A stretch of 64,000 nucleotides of DNA from Dromiciops gliroides (lineage: Eukaryota > Chordata > Mammalia > Microbiotheria > Microbiotheriidae), in assembly GCF_019393635.1 (NCBI RefSeq), contig NC_057861.1, positions 81,723,327 to 81,787,326 on the forward strand, read 5' to 3'. The notes under the pieces were generated by a model that was given only the letters and a program-made list of their open reading frames with translations, was not told where the DNA came from and made no database searches. Position numbers and translations under genes: made by a program. Position 1 is the first letter of the stretch. Every line of letters starts with the position of its first letter. Below are positions 22,300 through 34,114 of this stretch, in pieces.

Positions 22300-22885
22300 T
22301 ATAAAGACATAATACAGACAGAGAGGGAAAATGTTGGACACAAAATGTTTGTTGTTTTGCAGCATTCCAAAGACAGCTGAAGCATTCCAAGAGAGAGCTG
22401 AAGAAGCATTCATTCCAACTCTTTCCACTGAGTCTCAAAGATGCTGCTATGACTAAATATTCCAAGGGGCCAAAATTTAACTGCACCAGAAAACCGTGGC
22501 TCCCCTTTCTCCTCTCCAGATGCTATTGTTCTCATTCGTGTTTTTCCTTTTTGTGTCCTCTCTTCCTCCTTTCCACCTCCTTCCTCCTCACCTCACCCTG
22601 CCATGTCTACTGCTCTATCCACCTGCCATTTATACAATCCATCCATTGTCATATTCATTGTCTTCATTCTGCTGGCTCATCCTTTCATCTGAGCAACTAA
22701 TGGCCTGAGTGTGATCCCTTAACACAGAAGGGCAGGAGGGAAGGGAGGCATTAAGTATGTCTTCAACATTTGCTGTTGCCATTAGGTTCTGAGACCGGAA
22801 GAGCAAGTCCTCAAAGGCATTTGGCCAATGCTGTCAAGACGGAGTGATAAGAAGTGAATCTCAAAGGAGATAGAATACCTGACCA

Positions 22886-23186
22886 TTGTTGGTCCTTCAT
22901 TCTTGAAGAGGACCATTACATTAGGGAGATGATATCATGACTTGCACTGAATTGGATTTAAGTGAGAGAGGGCTGTGCAAGGTCACCGACCTCACTCCCT
23001 CCACCAGAACCATCTAGGTCCAGTGTCAAGATATATATCAGGATGACTGGAGATGGCCCCAGATGTTTAAGGCAATTTGGGTTAAGTCCAGGGTACACAG
23101 CTAGTGAGTGTCTAAGGTGATATTTGAACTCAGGTCCTCCACGTTCAGGGCCAGGACTCTATCCACTGTGCCACCTAGCTGCCCAC
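22886..23186 (-). mobile_element. Composite tRNA-derived SINE, antisense
   Basis: Reverse of the composite form: 'ggtccttcattcttgaagagg', 'atgatatcatgacttgcac', 'ggagatggccccagatg', then 'cacctagctgcccac'. Confidence 0.85.
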
Positions 23187-23214
23187 AGAATACCAGATAA
23201 TAGAAAGGGCACTG

Positions 23215-23290
23215 GCCTGGGAGGCGCTTAGCCTATAGTGCCTAGCATAGCATAGGCACTTAATAAATGCTTCTTAACTGACTGAAAAAA
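23215..23290 (+). mobile_element. L2 LINE 3' tip
   Basis: 'tagtgcctagcatagcatagg' then 'cacttaataaatgcttcttaactgact'. Confidence 0.65.
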
Positions 23291-23499
23291 GACAGGGATT
23301 CTAGACCCAAATCTGTCACTGATTAGCTATGTGACCTTGGGATCAGAAAAGGTGGCACTGGGGCTTCACCTGAAATAGAATTTCACAGGGCAGCATCCAA
23401 GACTTCAGGGAAAGGTGAAGTATAGGAAATACTGTCACCAAAAATCCAGAAGCAGCAAAGTCTACAGTTTGTATAAAGGATGGAAAGAGAGAGGTTTGG

Positions 23500-23700
23500 C
23501 TGGAATAAAGTGAGTGAGAGGGAGGAGTGGGAGATAAGACTAGGAAGGTAAGTTGGGACAAAATTGTGGAGAGCCTTGAGGCATGGAGTTTAGACTTTAT
23601 CCTATGGACAATAGGGAGCCATTGAAAGTGTCAAGATAGGTGGATGGAGCATTAGGAAGATTAATATAACTACATGCAGAAGGGAACTGGGACCACTTAC
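23500..23700 (-). mobile_element. L2 LINE ORF2 C-terminal fragment, antisense
   Basis: 'ttgtggagagccttgaggc', 'gactttatcctatggacaat', 'agggagccattgaaagtg', 'agcattaggaagattaatat': the reversed L2 ORF2 end. Confidence 0.65.
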
Positions 23701-25010
23701 TATTCAGTAGGGAATGCTGAGTGTTCCAATCTCTTTCAGAGCAGGGGATTTGCTGCCCTCCCTCTGCCCCAGAAAATGGATTAATAAACAGCAGTATTTA
23801 AGTTATTTATGAGGAAATATGTCATGGCAGTCATTGTAAAAAATGAGATTCAGGTGACTGCTGTAAAGGTCTTTAAAAACAAAGCTTCAAACAAAATAGT
23901 CGAGAGACCTAGCTGCCTGGGGTATTTTAGGGGAGATATTAGGGGAGAATGATGGAAAGTGGACTCAGTCCTTTGTTTCTGATTTGGTTCTGCTATTGAC
24001 TTGCTTTGTGACCTTGAGCAGGCCAGTTCTCCCATCCTCTGAATCTCAGTTTCCATTTATGTAAAGGGGTCTAACCAGATAACCTCTAAGGTCCCTTCAA
24101 GATCCCCCCTTACACTAAGGATATAGTAGAAAGAGAGAGAAAACTGAATTCAAATCTCCTCCCACCCCGGAAACTTCACCTCTGAAATTTTCCTCATATG
24201 ACAATGGCTGTGGTACTTTGGATAAAACAAAATAATATTTATAAAGTTCTTAGTACACTTTTGAGCACAAAATAGTTTCTATTCTTTTTCTATCTCTGTC
24301 CTTCTATATTCTATAATTTGAGGTTCCAGCTCTGACATCCTGTGGGTCTAGGATTCCCTTCTTAAAGAAAGATTAACTTATCAACCTCCCAGCCTTTTCT
24401 TGAGTCCTGAAATTCCTTGACTTGTGAAGACCTGACAAGACGAAAGTTGAGGACCTGTGAGTCAGAAAAAAGGCTCCCCTCAGGAATCTGAGACCCAGTG
24501 ACAACGAGTGTGGGTGACTCATTAATTACCATTGCTTACGGGAGGGAGTATGGGTGACGTGTCGCAACACCTCTGACAATTGCTCTTGTCAGTTCTTCCT
24601 TGAATGAATCTGTCCTCAGGATCACAGGAAGCTGCCCATCCAAGACACCATTTCCCTTCTCTAGGGAATCGCTGACCCTAAGCACTGCCAAAAGAGCATC
24701 ACCATTGTTACTTCATCACCACTGCCACCATCATTATTTCAATCACAAACTTGAGCTAATTAGTAACCATTGTCCTCATTTTCACCATCACTGGATTTTG
24801 TTTAGCCTGAGAAAAAGAAGAAAACACTTGAAGGGACACAGTGATCTCCTTGCAAGGTTGTCATATAGAAGATTTATTCTGCTTGGCCCCAGAACAAAGG
24901 GTGGAAGTTACAGAGAGGCAAATTTTGACTCAATAAAAGGAAACTTTTCCTAACAATTAGCTCTGATCCAAAGTGAATTGGCTTGCCTCGGGACTATAAA
25001 TGTGGCCATC
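23700..25010. other. Intergenic sequence, mostly unrecognised
   Basis: A diverged MIR fragment (about 23950-24110) is visible. A perfect AP-1 motif TGACTCA lies near 24515, next to 'ttaattac'. No gene was found. Confidence 0.4.
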
Positions 25011-25014
25011 TAAA

Positions 25015-25250
25015 GCTTTGATTTCTTCCTCTGAAAATTGCCTGTTCATATCCTTTGTCTAGTTATCAATTGGGGAATGGATCTTATTCTTGTAAATTTG
25101 ACTCCATTCCCTATATGTTTTAGAAATTAGACCTTTATCAGAGAAACTTGCTGCAAAGGTTTTCCACCCCCTCCTCCCAGTTTCCTTCTTTTAATTTTAG
25201 CTGCATTTGTTTCGTTAGTGCAAAAACTGTTTTAATTTAACATAATCAAA
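25015..25250 (-). mobile_element. L1 LINE ORF2 3' fragment, antisense
   Basis: It is homologous by eye to 27570-27840: both share 'aaagctttgattt', 'gaaaattgcc', 'catatcctttg' and 'ttagacctttatcagag'-type sequence. Read on the - strand it matches the L1 ORF2 stretch before the C-terminal domain. Confidence 0.75.
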
Positions 25251-25256
25251 GGATGT

Positions 25257-25412
25257 AGGGCAGCTAGGTGGCACAGTGGATAGAGTGCCAGGCCTAGAAT
25301 CAGGAAGAGTTATCCTCCTGAGTTCAAATCTGGCCTCAGACACATGGCAAATCCCTCCAGTATCTCTGCTAAGAAAACCTCAAATGGGGTATGAAGAGTC
25401 AGACATGAGTGA
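25257..25412 (+). mobile_element. Long-form tRNA-derived SINE, truncated
   Basis: Head 'agggcagctaggtggcacag', 3' part 'atggcaaatccctccagtatc' and 'gagtcagacatgagtga'. Confidence 0.85.
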
Positions 25413-25816
25413 ATATCAATCAAAGGAAACAGATGATCACGGGGTGATAGATCTTGAGCTAGAGGGGAGCTTGGAGGCCTTCTGGTCCAAGGACCTCATT
25501 TTACAATAAAATGAAATCCAAGGAAGTGACTTTCCCAAGGTCACTCAATTAAGAAGCCTTCAGAGGGTATTTGAACACACACCCTCTGACTTTAGAGTCA
25601 GTGCCCTCTTCCCTGCACTAACCACCCTTACATTTAAGGTTTGACTGTGTCGGAATATGGCTAAAATGGAGTGGAGGAGATTGTTGACACTGAGATCCAG
25701 ATCACAGGAGTGGTTAATAATAGAGCCAGGATTTAAATCTTGATACCAAATCTTTCTCCCTTTCCATTGCTTTATGTTGGTTTACTCTGAAAGCATAAAT
25801 AGATTGCATGGATTTC

Positions 25817-25960
25817 TTTTTTTTAGTGCAGCAATTGGGGTTAAGTGACTTGCCCAGGGTCACACAGATAGTAAGTGTTAAGTGTCTGAGGCCGGATTTG
25901 AACTCAGGTACTCCTGACTCCAGGGCTGGTGCTCTATCCACTGTGCCGCCTAGCTGCCCC
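25817..25960 (-). mobile_element. tRNA-derived SINE, antisense, 15-bp TSD
   Basis: TSD GATTGCATGGATTTC is exact at 25802-25816 and 25961-25975. Confidence 0.96.
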
Positions 25961-26039
25961 GATTGCATGGATTTCAAAAGAGGAAATATCATTGATAATT
26001 GTTAGTGGGAAAATGGTTAGGAAGCCAGTCTTTCCCCCC

Positions 26040-26390
26040 TCTCCACTTTACCTTCCTCACAGATGTCACATAGATATTCCTAAGGTGCTGGTCTGACCAT
26101 GGGGTCATGAAAGTAGTCCCATTCTCAAGAAACCTGGATGGTTCCTCATTGCCTTTGGGGTGAATTAAAATTTTCTCTGGTATTTAAAACCCTTTACAAT
26201 CTGTCTTAAACCTTTCTTTCTAGACTGTTTATGTGTCATCTCCGCTCCCTTACCTCTACATGCTAGCCTAATTAGAATAGTTGCCATTTTTCCTTTACAT
26301 GGTGGTCTTTCCTCCATGACTTTTTTCAGGCTGTTGGCTCCATCTCCAAATGCTCAGCTGAAGTGCCCCCCCCCATTTAAATCACAGGTT
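26040..26390 (+). mobile_element. L2 LINE, 3' region
   Basis: 'tattcctaaggtgctggtctgacc', 'aaaccctttacaatctgtct', 'ttttcaggctgttggctcc', 'ctcagctgaagtgcc' follow the L2 3' UTR order. Confidence 0.75.
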
Positions 26391-26394
26391 TTTA

Positions 26395-26556
26395 TTACTT
26401 TTTTGTTTTAAGTTCTAAATTCTCTCCCTCCCCAACAGCACACAATGAGAAGGCAAGAAAAACAAAACTTATCACAAATATGTATATTCATGAAAAAAAG
26501 CAAGAAAATGAAAGAAAAAAATATGCTTCAATCTCTACTCTGAGTTTAACATTTCC
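26395..26556 (-). mobile_element. L1 LINE 3' end, antisense
   Basis: 'aagttctaaattctctccctcc', 'acaatgagaaggcaag' and 'atatgcttcaatctctactctgag' are the reverse of the marsupial L1 3' UTR ending (compare the sense copy at 48460-48820). Confidence 0.65.
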
Positions 26557-26559
26557 CTT

Positions 26560-27512
26560 TCTGAATTACTACAAAAAAAACCCCTCCAAACACACCCAGA
26601 AAACAACTTCTGGAGCAGCAGAATCCACAAAAAGCCTGCTGAGATTATTTTCCAGCTAAAGATACCTTGGAAGTTTGGCAGAAGGGGGAGCTGGGCTGGG
26701 AGTGGAGTCCAACCCCTTAATTGCACAAACACAGATATAGCCCTAGGCAGGCTGCACTAGAGAAACTTACCCCTGAGCCTTCGAATCAGCTGCAGTGCCG
26801 GTGTATTCTAAAACTAAGCTCAGGGTCTGGTGAGAGGGCTGAACAGTTGTGGGGGAGTCTAGGGGCTGTGTGTAGGAGCTAAGGGGGAATTTGGATATCC
26901 TACTCCAGCTGGGAACCAGGAAGAAACTTTGAGCAGTGGCAGTCCAGGTAGGGGAGAAGTGCAGGCTCATTGGAGCTAGCAACCAAGGCACATAAAGTTT
27001 GCTGCCTGGTTGATTGACAAGTTGGCCTAAGGTTATCTATGGACCAGAGAAAGGGACAGGTGAGTGAAGAAACTGCCCTTCATTAAATCATAACACCTGG
27101 AACCCCCTGAAGCTTGGGACAGTATATCCTGGTAGCAGGACCCCACACAAAGAAGGAGTTAAAAGTCAAGTGAAAGACAGGCAGGATGAGCAGGCAGAGA
27201 AAATTGCAAACTATAGAAAGTTTCTTTAGTGACAAGGAAGATCAAGGTACACCCTCAGAAGAGGACAGCAACATCAGGGCCCCTACATCTAAAGCTTACA
27301 AGAAAAATATGAATTGGTCTCAGGCCATAGAGGCACTCAAAAAGGACTTTGAAGATAAAGTCAGAGAGGTATAGGCAAAAATGGAAAGAGAAATGAGGGT
27401 AATGCAGGAAAGACATGAGAAAAAAAGTCACCAGCTTGAAAAGTCAAATGGAAAATCTCTCTGATGAAAATAATTGTCTAACAATTAGGAATGAACAAAT
27501 GGAAGCTAGTGA
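26560..27512 (+). pseudogene. L1 LINE 5' UTR plus start of ORF1, truncated
   Basis: About 620 bp of L1 5' UTR-like sequence leads to an ATG at 27186 and MSRQRKLQTIESFFSD, a marsupial L1 ORF1 N-terminus. The frame stops after 62 codons at TAG, but the following codons (AKMEREMRVMQERHEKK) continue the coiled-coil, so a stop mutation and a shift have broken it. ORF1 is cut off near 27512, where antisense L1 sequence begins. It lacks a 3' end, unusual for an L1 insertion. Confidence 0.75.
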
Positions 27513-29482
27513 CTTTTACAGTTAGTTTCTTTGCATCTCTCTAATTATTAATGACTTCGGGCATTTTTTCATATAACTATTGAAAGCTTTGATTTATTCC
27601 CCTGAAAATTGCCTATTCATATCCTTTGACCATTCATCAATAGGAGAATGGCTCTTCTTATAAATTTGACTTAGTTCCCTATATATTTTAGAGATGAGAC
27701 CTTTGTCAGAGAAATTTGTAGCAAAGATTGTTTCCCCCAGTTTCCTGCTTTTCTTCTAATTTTAGCTGGTTCTGATTTTATCTGCATTGGTTCTGTTAGT
27801 GCAATAACTTTTAAATTTAGTACGATCAAAATTATTCATTTTACCTCTCATGAACCTCTCTATCTCTTATTTGGTCATGAACTCTTTACCTATTCATAAA
27901 TCTGACAGGCAAGTTTTTCACTGCTTCACTAATTTCCTTATGATATCACCCTTTATATGTAAATTAAGCACCCGTTTTGAGCTCAGCATGTAAGATGTTG
28001 GTCTTTTCCCAGTTTCTGTCAGACTACTTAACAGTTTTACCAGCAGGTTTTGTCAAATAGTGAGTTCTTGCCCCGATAGCTGGGATCTTCAGTTTATCTT
28101 CAGTGTTTATCAAACAACTATAAAGTAATTCTTTGGTAGTTTAATTGCTATGGCACTGAATAAGTAAAATAATTTAGGTAGTGCTGTCTTTCTTATTATG
28201 TTGGCCTGGCTGACCCATGAGCAATTAATATATCTCTAATCATGTAGGATCAGTCTTTGTTTGTGTCAAGAATATTTTATAATTGTGTTCTTTTGTTCTT
28301 TGTGTGTCTTGTCAGGTAGACTCTCAAGTCTTTTATTTTATCTGCAGCTATTTTAAATGGAATTTGGCTTTTTATTTCTTGCTAGATTTTGTTGGTAATA
28401 TGTGGAAATGCTGATAATTTGTGTGGGTTTATATCTTACAACTTAATTATTTCAATTATATTTTTAGTTGACATACTAAGGTTTTCTAGGTAAATCATCA
28501 TATATCTGGGAAAAAGTGATAGTTTTGTTCTTTGTATATTTGTATTCCTTTTTCTTGTCTTACTGCTATAGTTCACATTTCTTGTACAATATTGAATAGT
28601 TATAGTGATAATGAACATCCTTGTTTCACCCTTCATCATACTAGAAAGACTTCTAGCTTATCCTCATTATGGATAATGCTTGTTCTTGGTTTTAGATAGA
28701 TACTACTTATCATTTTAAGGAATGCTGTTTATTCTTCTGCTATCTTGTGTGTGTGTGTGTGTGTGTGTGTTTAAAACAGGAAAGGATATATTTTGTCAAA
28801 AAATTTTTTCTGAATTCATTGAATTAATCATATAATTTTTGTTGTTTTTGCTATTAATGTAGTTAATTGTGTTTACAGTTTTTAAAAAATATTGAACCAG
28901 CCCTGTATTCCTGGTATAGATCCAGCCTGGTCAAAGTGATATATTGTAATAATATTGTGATATTTGTGATACACTGCTATAATCTCTTGCAAATATTTCA
29001 TTAAAAAATTTGCATCACTATTAGGGACATTGGTCTATAGTTTTCTTTCTATATTTTGACTCTCCCTGGTTTAGGTAACAAGACCTAATTTGTGTCATAG
29101 AAGAAATCTGGTAAGACTCTTTCTTTAGTTATTTTTTTCAAGCCATCCATGCAGTATTGGAATCAATTTTTCTTTAAATATTTCATAGAAATTGCCTGTG
29201 AATCCATCTGGCACTGGAGTTTTTTTTTTCCTTAGGAAGCTCATTTATAGCTTGCTCAATTTCTTTTTCCTAAAACAGATTTATTTCAGTATTCTATTTC
29301 TTGTCCTGTTCATCTGGGTAATTTATATTTTTGTAAATATTCATCCATTTCATTTAGATCGGCAGTTTTATTGGCATTTAGTTGGGCAAAATGATACTTA
29401 ATAACTGTTTTTGTTTCCTCTTCATTGGTGACAAATTCACCTTTTTTATTGATGATACTGGCAGTTTGTTTTTCTTTCAGAT
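27513..29482 (-). pseudogene. L1 LINE ORF2 remnant (reverse transcriptase), antisense
   Basis: On the - strand from 29480, NKKGEFVTNEEETKTVIKYH and ANKTADLNEMDEYLQKYKLP match the L1 ORF2 linker before the reverse transcriptase. Later sequence is reversed RT ('aatgaacatccttgtttcaccc') and ends with 'MKKCPKSLIIREMQ' near 27530. The final ORF2 part and 3' UTR are absent at the junction. A (GT)n run sits at 28746-28770. Confidence 0.8.
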
Positions 29483-29925
29483 GTACATATACACATGTCA
29501 CAAGTCCTGTGTCATGAGTCCATATGTACATTTAGACATATATACATATATATGTATGTGTGCCATATGTACAGAATACTTGAACAGTGACATTTACATG
29601 CACAAGCATGTCCTGAGTATAGACTATGTATACACAGGACCAGGCATGTGTACAGACATACATAGCTCCATATGTGTTACTGAACATATGCCACATTGTA
29701 TATGTATGACTAGACTCATGGCAATGTGTACATGTAGGTCTAGAGAGACATGACGTGTGTCTGGAAGTTGGATGTATGCATGTGTTACAAGTGCATACAT
29801 GTGTCTCAAAGTATAGGTATTCATGTCATGAGTCTAGACACAATCTAGACCTATATATTCACATATGTCATGTCTCTCTAGATACATGTGTCACTGTCCA
29901 GATGTACATGTACATGACTTTGCAC
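29483..29925. repeat. Degenerate ACATGT/GTCTAGAC-rich minisatellite-like tract
   Basis: Irregular units built from 'acatgtgt', 'catgagtc(t/c)', 'tctagac' and 'atacat' recur, many palindromic. It resumes at about 30116-30175 after a SINE fragment. No consensus period is clean. Confidence 0.6.
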
Positions 29926-30115
29926 AGCCGAGCCTCACTTAAATCCAATTCACTTGCAAGGCAAAACATGCCCCTCCTGATATTATCAGTCCTCATTGAG
30001 AATGAAGGACGAACAGAAATCTGTGAGGAGGAAGAGTTTCCTCACTGTAGACCCAACTGGACAGTTCCAATTGGGCAATGTCATTGGTCTTTTTGAGAAT
30101 GAAAGACAAACAAAA
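29926..30115 (+). mobile_element. Composite SINE 3' fragments
   Basis: 'tgcacagccgagcctcac', 'aatccaattcacttgcaagg', 'gagaatgaaggacgaacag' and again 'gagaatgaaagacaaac': the 3' half of the composite SINE, with its end duplicated. Confidence 0.7.
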
Positions 30116-30189
30116 ATTAATACACATGTTATGAGTCCAGACACATGTGTAGGTGTATGTATATAGAGACTCAAAAAAACCTGTGAGGT

Positions 30190-30335
30190 GGGTGCTATTA
30201 TTGTCCTTATTTACAGTTCATAAAGCAGAGACATAGAGAGGTTAAATGACTTGCCCAGGATCACATACCTAGTAAGTGCCAGATTTGAACTCAGGAATAG
30301 CGCTCTACCCACTGCACCACCTAGTTGTCTCTAAA
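30190..30335 (-). mobile_element. MIR SINE, antisense
   Basis: 'taaatgacttgcccagg', 'tcacatacctagtaagtgcc', 'ctctacccactgcaccacctag'. Confidence 0.8.
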
Positions 30336-30399
30336 CTGAGAGCAAAGGATAGCTTCCAGTATTTAAGATCTGAAAAATAATGGTGAGCTGGACAGTGTG

Positions 30400-30600
30400 G
30401 TATAATGGAAAGTATGGTGGGTATAGATTTAGAAGACCCAAATCATATTTGTGCTCTTCAATCTCTTTTTACCAATGTGACCTTGGACAAGTCATTTGCT
30501 ACCCAGACCTCTTTCTTCCTTTGTAAAATGAAGAGATTGGAATAGCAGGCTTCTCAGGCTCTACATCTCTACCCCTTTGATTTCTATGAGTCACAAGTAT
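30400..30600 (+). mobile_element. MIR SINE, diverged
   Basis: 'gtgaccttggacaagtcat' and 'cctttgtaaaatgaagag' mark the MIR core. Confidence 0.6.
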
Positions 30601-31273
30601 CACTGACCTGAACATCCCAATGATTGCTTTGTTTTACTAGTTCAATGCCCCCCACATCCCCAACCTTTTGAACAGGGGCCCCTTAGACTTTCTCTACTTT
30701 AATTTTTCTCAGGCATCTATTTGTGAGATGACTCTTACCACTCTATTCCTTGGTAAAATTAAGGCTCAGAAAGATTAAACACACTTCCAGAGGACACACA
30801 GAAAGTCATTGGCTAATGACTTATGATCCCTCCTCTCCTGAACTGCCATCTTCCCCCTTCTTCTCAGAAACCATGATTAGTACCCAACACCCTATACCCT
30901 TTTTCTATCTAAGTCCTGGACCTGGTAGTGAAAGTTGGAGTCTTTTTTATTAGAAAAAGAAGGTAGTTATTTGGGACTAAAATGGTGTAGGAAACAAAGT
31001 GTGGACTCTGAAGCCAATGAACATAGGGTAGGAAGAGGAGAGAAGGAAGACAAGAATCAGAGAGAAGGAGAAGAGTGTTAAGGAGAGAGGAGGAGAAAAA
31101 GAAAAGGTATAAAAATGTGGGTGGCAAAGAGGAAGAAGGAGGAAAGAGTGAGAAGGAAGTGAGAAGATGAGGAGGAACAGAAAACTTGCTCAGTTTATTC
31201 CCAGAGGGCATCCTTAGTAGGATGAAGTTGGCAGAGAATCAGACTTTTGGCTTAATGTAAGGCAAAACTTTCA

Positions 31274-31434
31274 TTGGTAGTTTTGTTTGTTTTTGCAGGG
31301 CAATGAGGGTTAAGTGACTTGCCCAGGGTCACACAGCTAGTAAGTGTCAAGTGTCTGAGGCCAAATTTGAACTTAGGTCCTCCTGAATCCAGGGCTGATG
31401 CTCTATCCACTGTACCACCTAGCTGCCCCTAGGG
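31274..31434 (-). mobile_element. tRNA-derived SINE, antisense, 10-bp TSD
   Basis: TSD AAAACTTTCA at 31264-31273 and 31435-31444. Body 'gcagggcaatgagggttaag' to 'cacctagctgcccc'. Confidence 0.93.
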
Positions 31435-31635
31435 AAAACTTTCAAATAGAGCTTTCCCTAAGTGGAATGGTATTCTCATTAGGTAGGATGTTCCCTCCTT
31501 GCTTTCAGGTGGGGGTCTTCAAGGGAAGGCTGAATGATTAGTTTTAGGACATAATGGGAAGGAGATTTCTTTTCAAGTACAGGTTGCACTAGATAGCCTT
31601 GGACATCACTTCTAACTCAGAGATTCTGTGATTCT

Positions 31636-31978
31636 GGGAGGGGGAAAAGGAAAGAATAAGAAGAAGGGGGAAAAGGATGAAGAAAGGAGGGAAAGAATGG
31701 AGAAGAGAGGAAGAAGAAAAAGAAGGGAAGAGGTAGATGAGGAAGAAGATGAAAGAAAGAGAAAAAGAAATGGAGAAAGGAAGGAAAGGGGAAGGGGAAG
31801 GAACAGAGAGCAAAGAAAGGAGGAAAGAGGAGAGAAGTGGGGGTGGGTGAAGGAGGGAGTAGTAGGAGAGGATGAAAAAGAACTTGGAGGAAAAAAGAAC
31901 AAGGAGGGAAGAGGAAAAGAGAGAACAGAGAAGGGAGAAGAGGAAGGAGAACTGAGGCAGACGGAATTCAAGGAGGAG
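31636..31978. repeat. Long polypurine (GGA/GAA) tract
   Basis: About 340 bp on the + strand is nearly all A and G, with few pyrimidines. The open frames it creates (Lys/Glu/Arg-rich or Ser/Phe/Leu-rich) are low-complexity artefacts. Confidence 0.9.
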
Positions 31979-32339
31979 ACAAAAGAACTAACCCAAGTGG
32001 TGATTCTCAGCTCTTATGGAGAATCTTTCTTTCAGTCCCAATGGACTGACTCTTTTTAAAGCTGTGGAGCCAGTAGTCAGTGGACACCCGAAAAAGGTGA
32101 TTCTTACATAGTGGAAAAATCTGCTCACTACTCCCAGTCCTTTTACCCCTTGTCCCCAGGTCCTGTGGCCTGAGGGATGCAGTAGAAAATGAGGAAAAGC
32201 CATAAAGGCAGCCAGGATAGTATCAGGGAAGGGGGGGGGGGTGTCTTTCCAGAGTCTGGACCAGGAAATACTTGTGGCCTGAGGTGCTATGTCTGGACTA
32301 GGAATGTGCATTCTCTTCCTCCCACAGAGACCCAGAGAG

Positions 32340-32580
32340 CACATGCTTGTATGTGGCTCTGTCTGCCCATGATACAACTGATTGAAAGAGAAATGTACAG
32401 TATTTTTTGTTTGCCCAAAACCAGTGCCAAAAAAACACTATGTGGAATTGCACATGTATAGCCCATATCTGATTGCTCACTGTGTCAGGGAAGGGGAGGG
32501 GAGGGAGGGAGGGAAGGAACTATAAAAATTGGAACCAAAAACTATATAAAAAAAAGTTTATTATTTAAAAAATACTATGT
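32340..32580 (+). mobile_element. L1 LINE 3' end fragment
   Basis: 'ggaattgcacatgtatagccc', 'atctgattgctcactgtgtc', 'aactataaaaattggaacc': the sense L1 3' UTR end, diverged. Confidence 0.7.
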
Positions 32581-32654
32581 GGGACCTGGGTCAGAGTGAA
32601 GACCTCCATGGCACCTACCCTGTGACAAAGCCTGTCCTGTAGGCTGACCTGGCC

Positions 32655-32775
32655 TTACCTCTCCTCCTCTCTGTCTCTCCCTCCTCTCTCTCTGTCTCTG
32701 TCTCTCTCTGTCTCTGTCTCTCTCTGTCTGTCTCCCTCTGTCTCTGTCTCTCTCTTTCCTTCACACACACACACA
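32655..32775. repeat. (TCTC/TCTG)n microsatellite with (AC)n end
   Basis: About 120 bp of CTCT/CTGT followed by seven AC units. Confidence 0.93.
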
Positions 32776-33195
32776 CCCTTAAAATAGGCCTGTGAGGCAG
32801 GCCAGGTGGGGACATGCTTGCCCCCTTTTGACAGAGGAGAAACCTGTGTCCCAGAGAGGGGAAACATTTTATCCTAGGGAAAAAGATTATATATGGAGCC
32901 AAGAATCACATAATCCAAGGGTTATCTGGGATCCAGAACTCCCTGAGTTCAACTCATTCTACATGGCTTTGGACAAGATGCTTCCCTTCTCCTGGCCCGT
33001 TTCCTTACCTGCAAAATAAAGGCATTGGATCAGGTATCCTAAAGCTCTTCGTAGTGCTGGGAATATCTGAATGTGTGGAATGCTTAGATCACACAGCAAG
33101 TCAGGGGCAAGGCCAGGGTTAGAATATGGATCTCCCTCCCTAGTGGCTCCTGACCTTGCCCAAGCCCTAGCCCCTGCCCACCCCAAGCAAAGATG

Positions 33196-33237
33196 ATGAT
33201 GGTGGTGGTGGTGGTGGTGGTGATGGCGATGATGAAA
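33196..33237. repeat. (GATGGT/GGT)n microsatellite
   Basis: Short GGT and GAT trinucleotide run. Confidence 0.9.
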
Positions 33238-33329
33238 ATCAACCCCATGATCATAGCACTTTCAGGTTCACCAATTGCTTTCCTCATAACAGCCCTGTGA
33301 TCCTATTCTCCAAAGACATCAAAGAAAAA

Positions 33330-33835
33330 GGAAAAAGACCCATATGTATAAAATTACTGATGGTGGTGGCAAAGAACTAGAAACTAAAGGCTTGTCCACC
33401 GAGTGTGTAATAGCTGAACAAATTATGTTGGGTGAATATAAGGGAATATTGCTGTACCATTAAAAATGGCTTAAGGGATTTTTCTCAGAGAAACCAGGGA
33501 AGACGTGTAAACTGATGTAGGAGAACCATTTGTACAGTAAGAATATCATAAAAACAATGTTGCAAGATTGAAGAACGCTGACCCACACAATGATCAACCA
33601 CATCTCCAAAGGACTCAACAGTGTTGCCCACCTCCTGACAGAGGGATGAGATGCAGAATGGGACAGACATTTTTGGACATGAACTGTGTGGGAATCGATC
33701 TGTTTTGCTGGACGATGCCTATTTGTCAAAGTTTTGTTAGAGATCTGTTAGAGTTTTGTTTTTCTTTTTTTTTTCAACTGGGGAGGCGGGAATGAAGATT
33801 GGAAAGAGAAAATAAATGCTTGTTAATTGAAAAAT
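33330..33835 (+). mobile_element. L1 LINE ORF2 tail and 3' end
   Basis: 'aaaagacccatatgtataaa', 'ggtggcaaagaactagaaac', 'taatagctgaacaaatta' and then the 3' UTR ending in 'gagaaaataaatgcttgttaa' with an A-rich tail. A subfamily different from the copy at 48.5 kb. Confidence 0.75.
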
Positions 33836-33869
33836 AAAACAAAATAAAGAGTTTCTATAAATACAACAA

Positions 33870-34035
33870 TAATTCTGTAAGGTAGGCAGTGAACTTAAGA
33901 TTAAATCCATTCTATAGATGAATAAAATGAGGCCTGAGGAGTTCAAATGATTTTCCTAAGGACACATAGCAAGTTAATGTTGAAGCTTGTATCCAAAACC
34001 AGGTCTCCTGACTCCAATTTCCATTACATTAAATC
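33870..34035 (-). mobile_element. MIR SINE, antisense, diverged
   Basis: 'gtaaggtaggcagtgaac', 'agatgaataaaatgaggcc', 'aggtctcctgactccaa'. Confidence 0.6.
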
Positions 34036-34114
34036 TGTCGTTAGGAACTCACAGGAGCCAGAACTGGCAGGGTCAGGCTGGGGTGGGGAGACAATGATCA
34101 AGAAGAGAGAGTGC

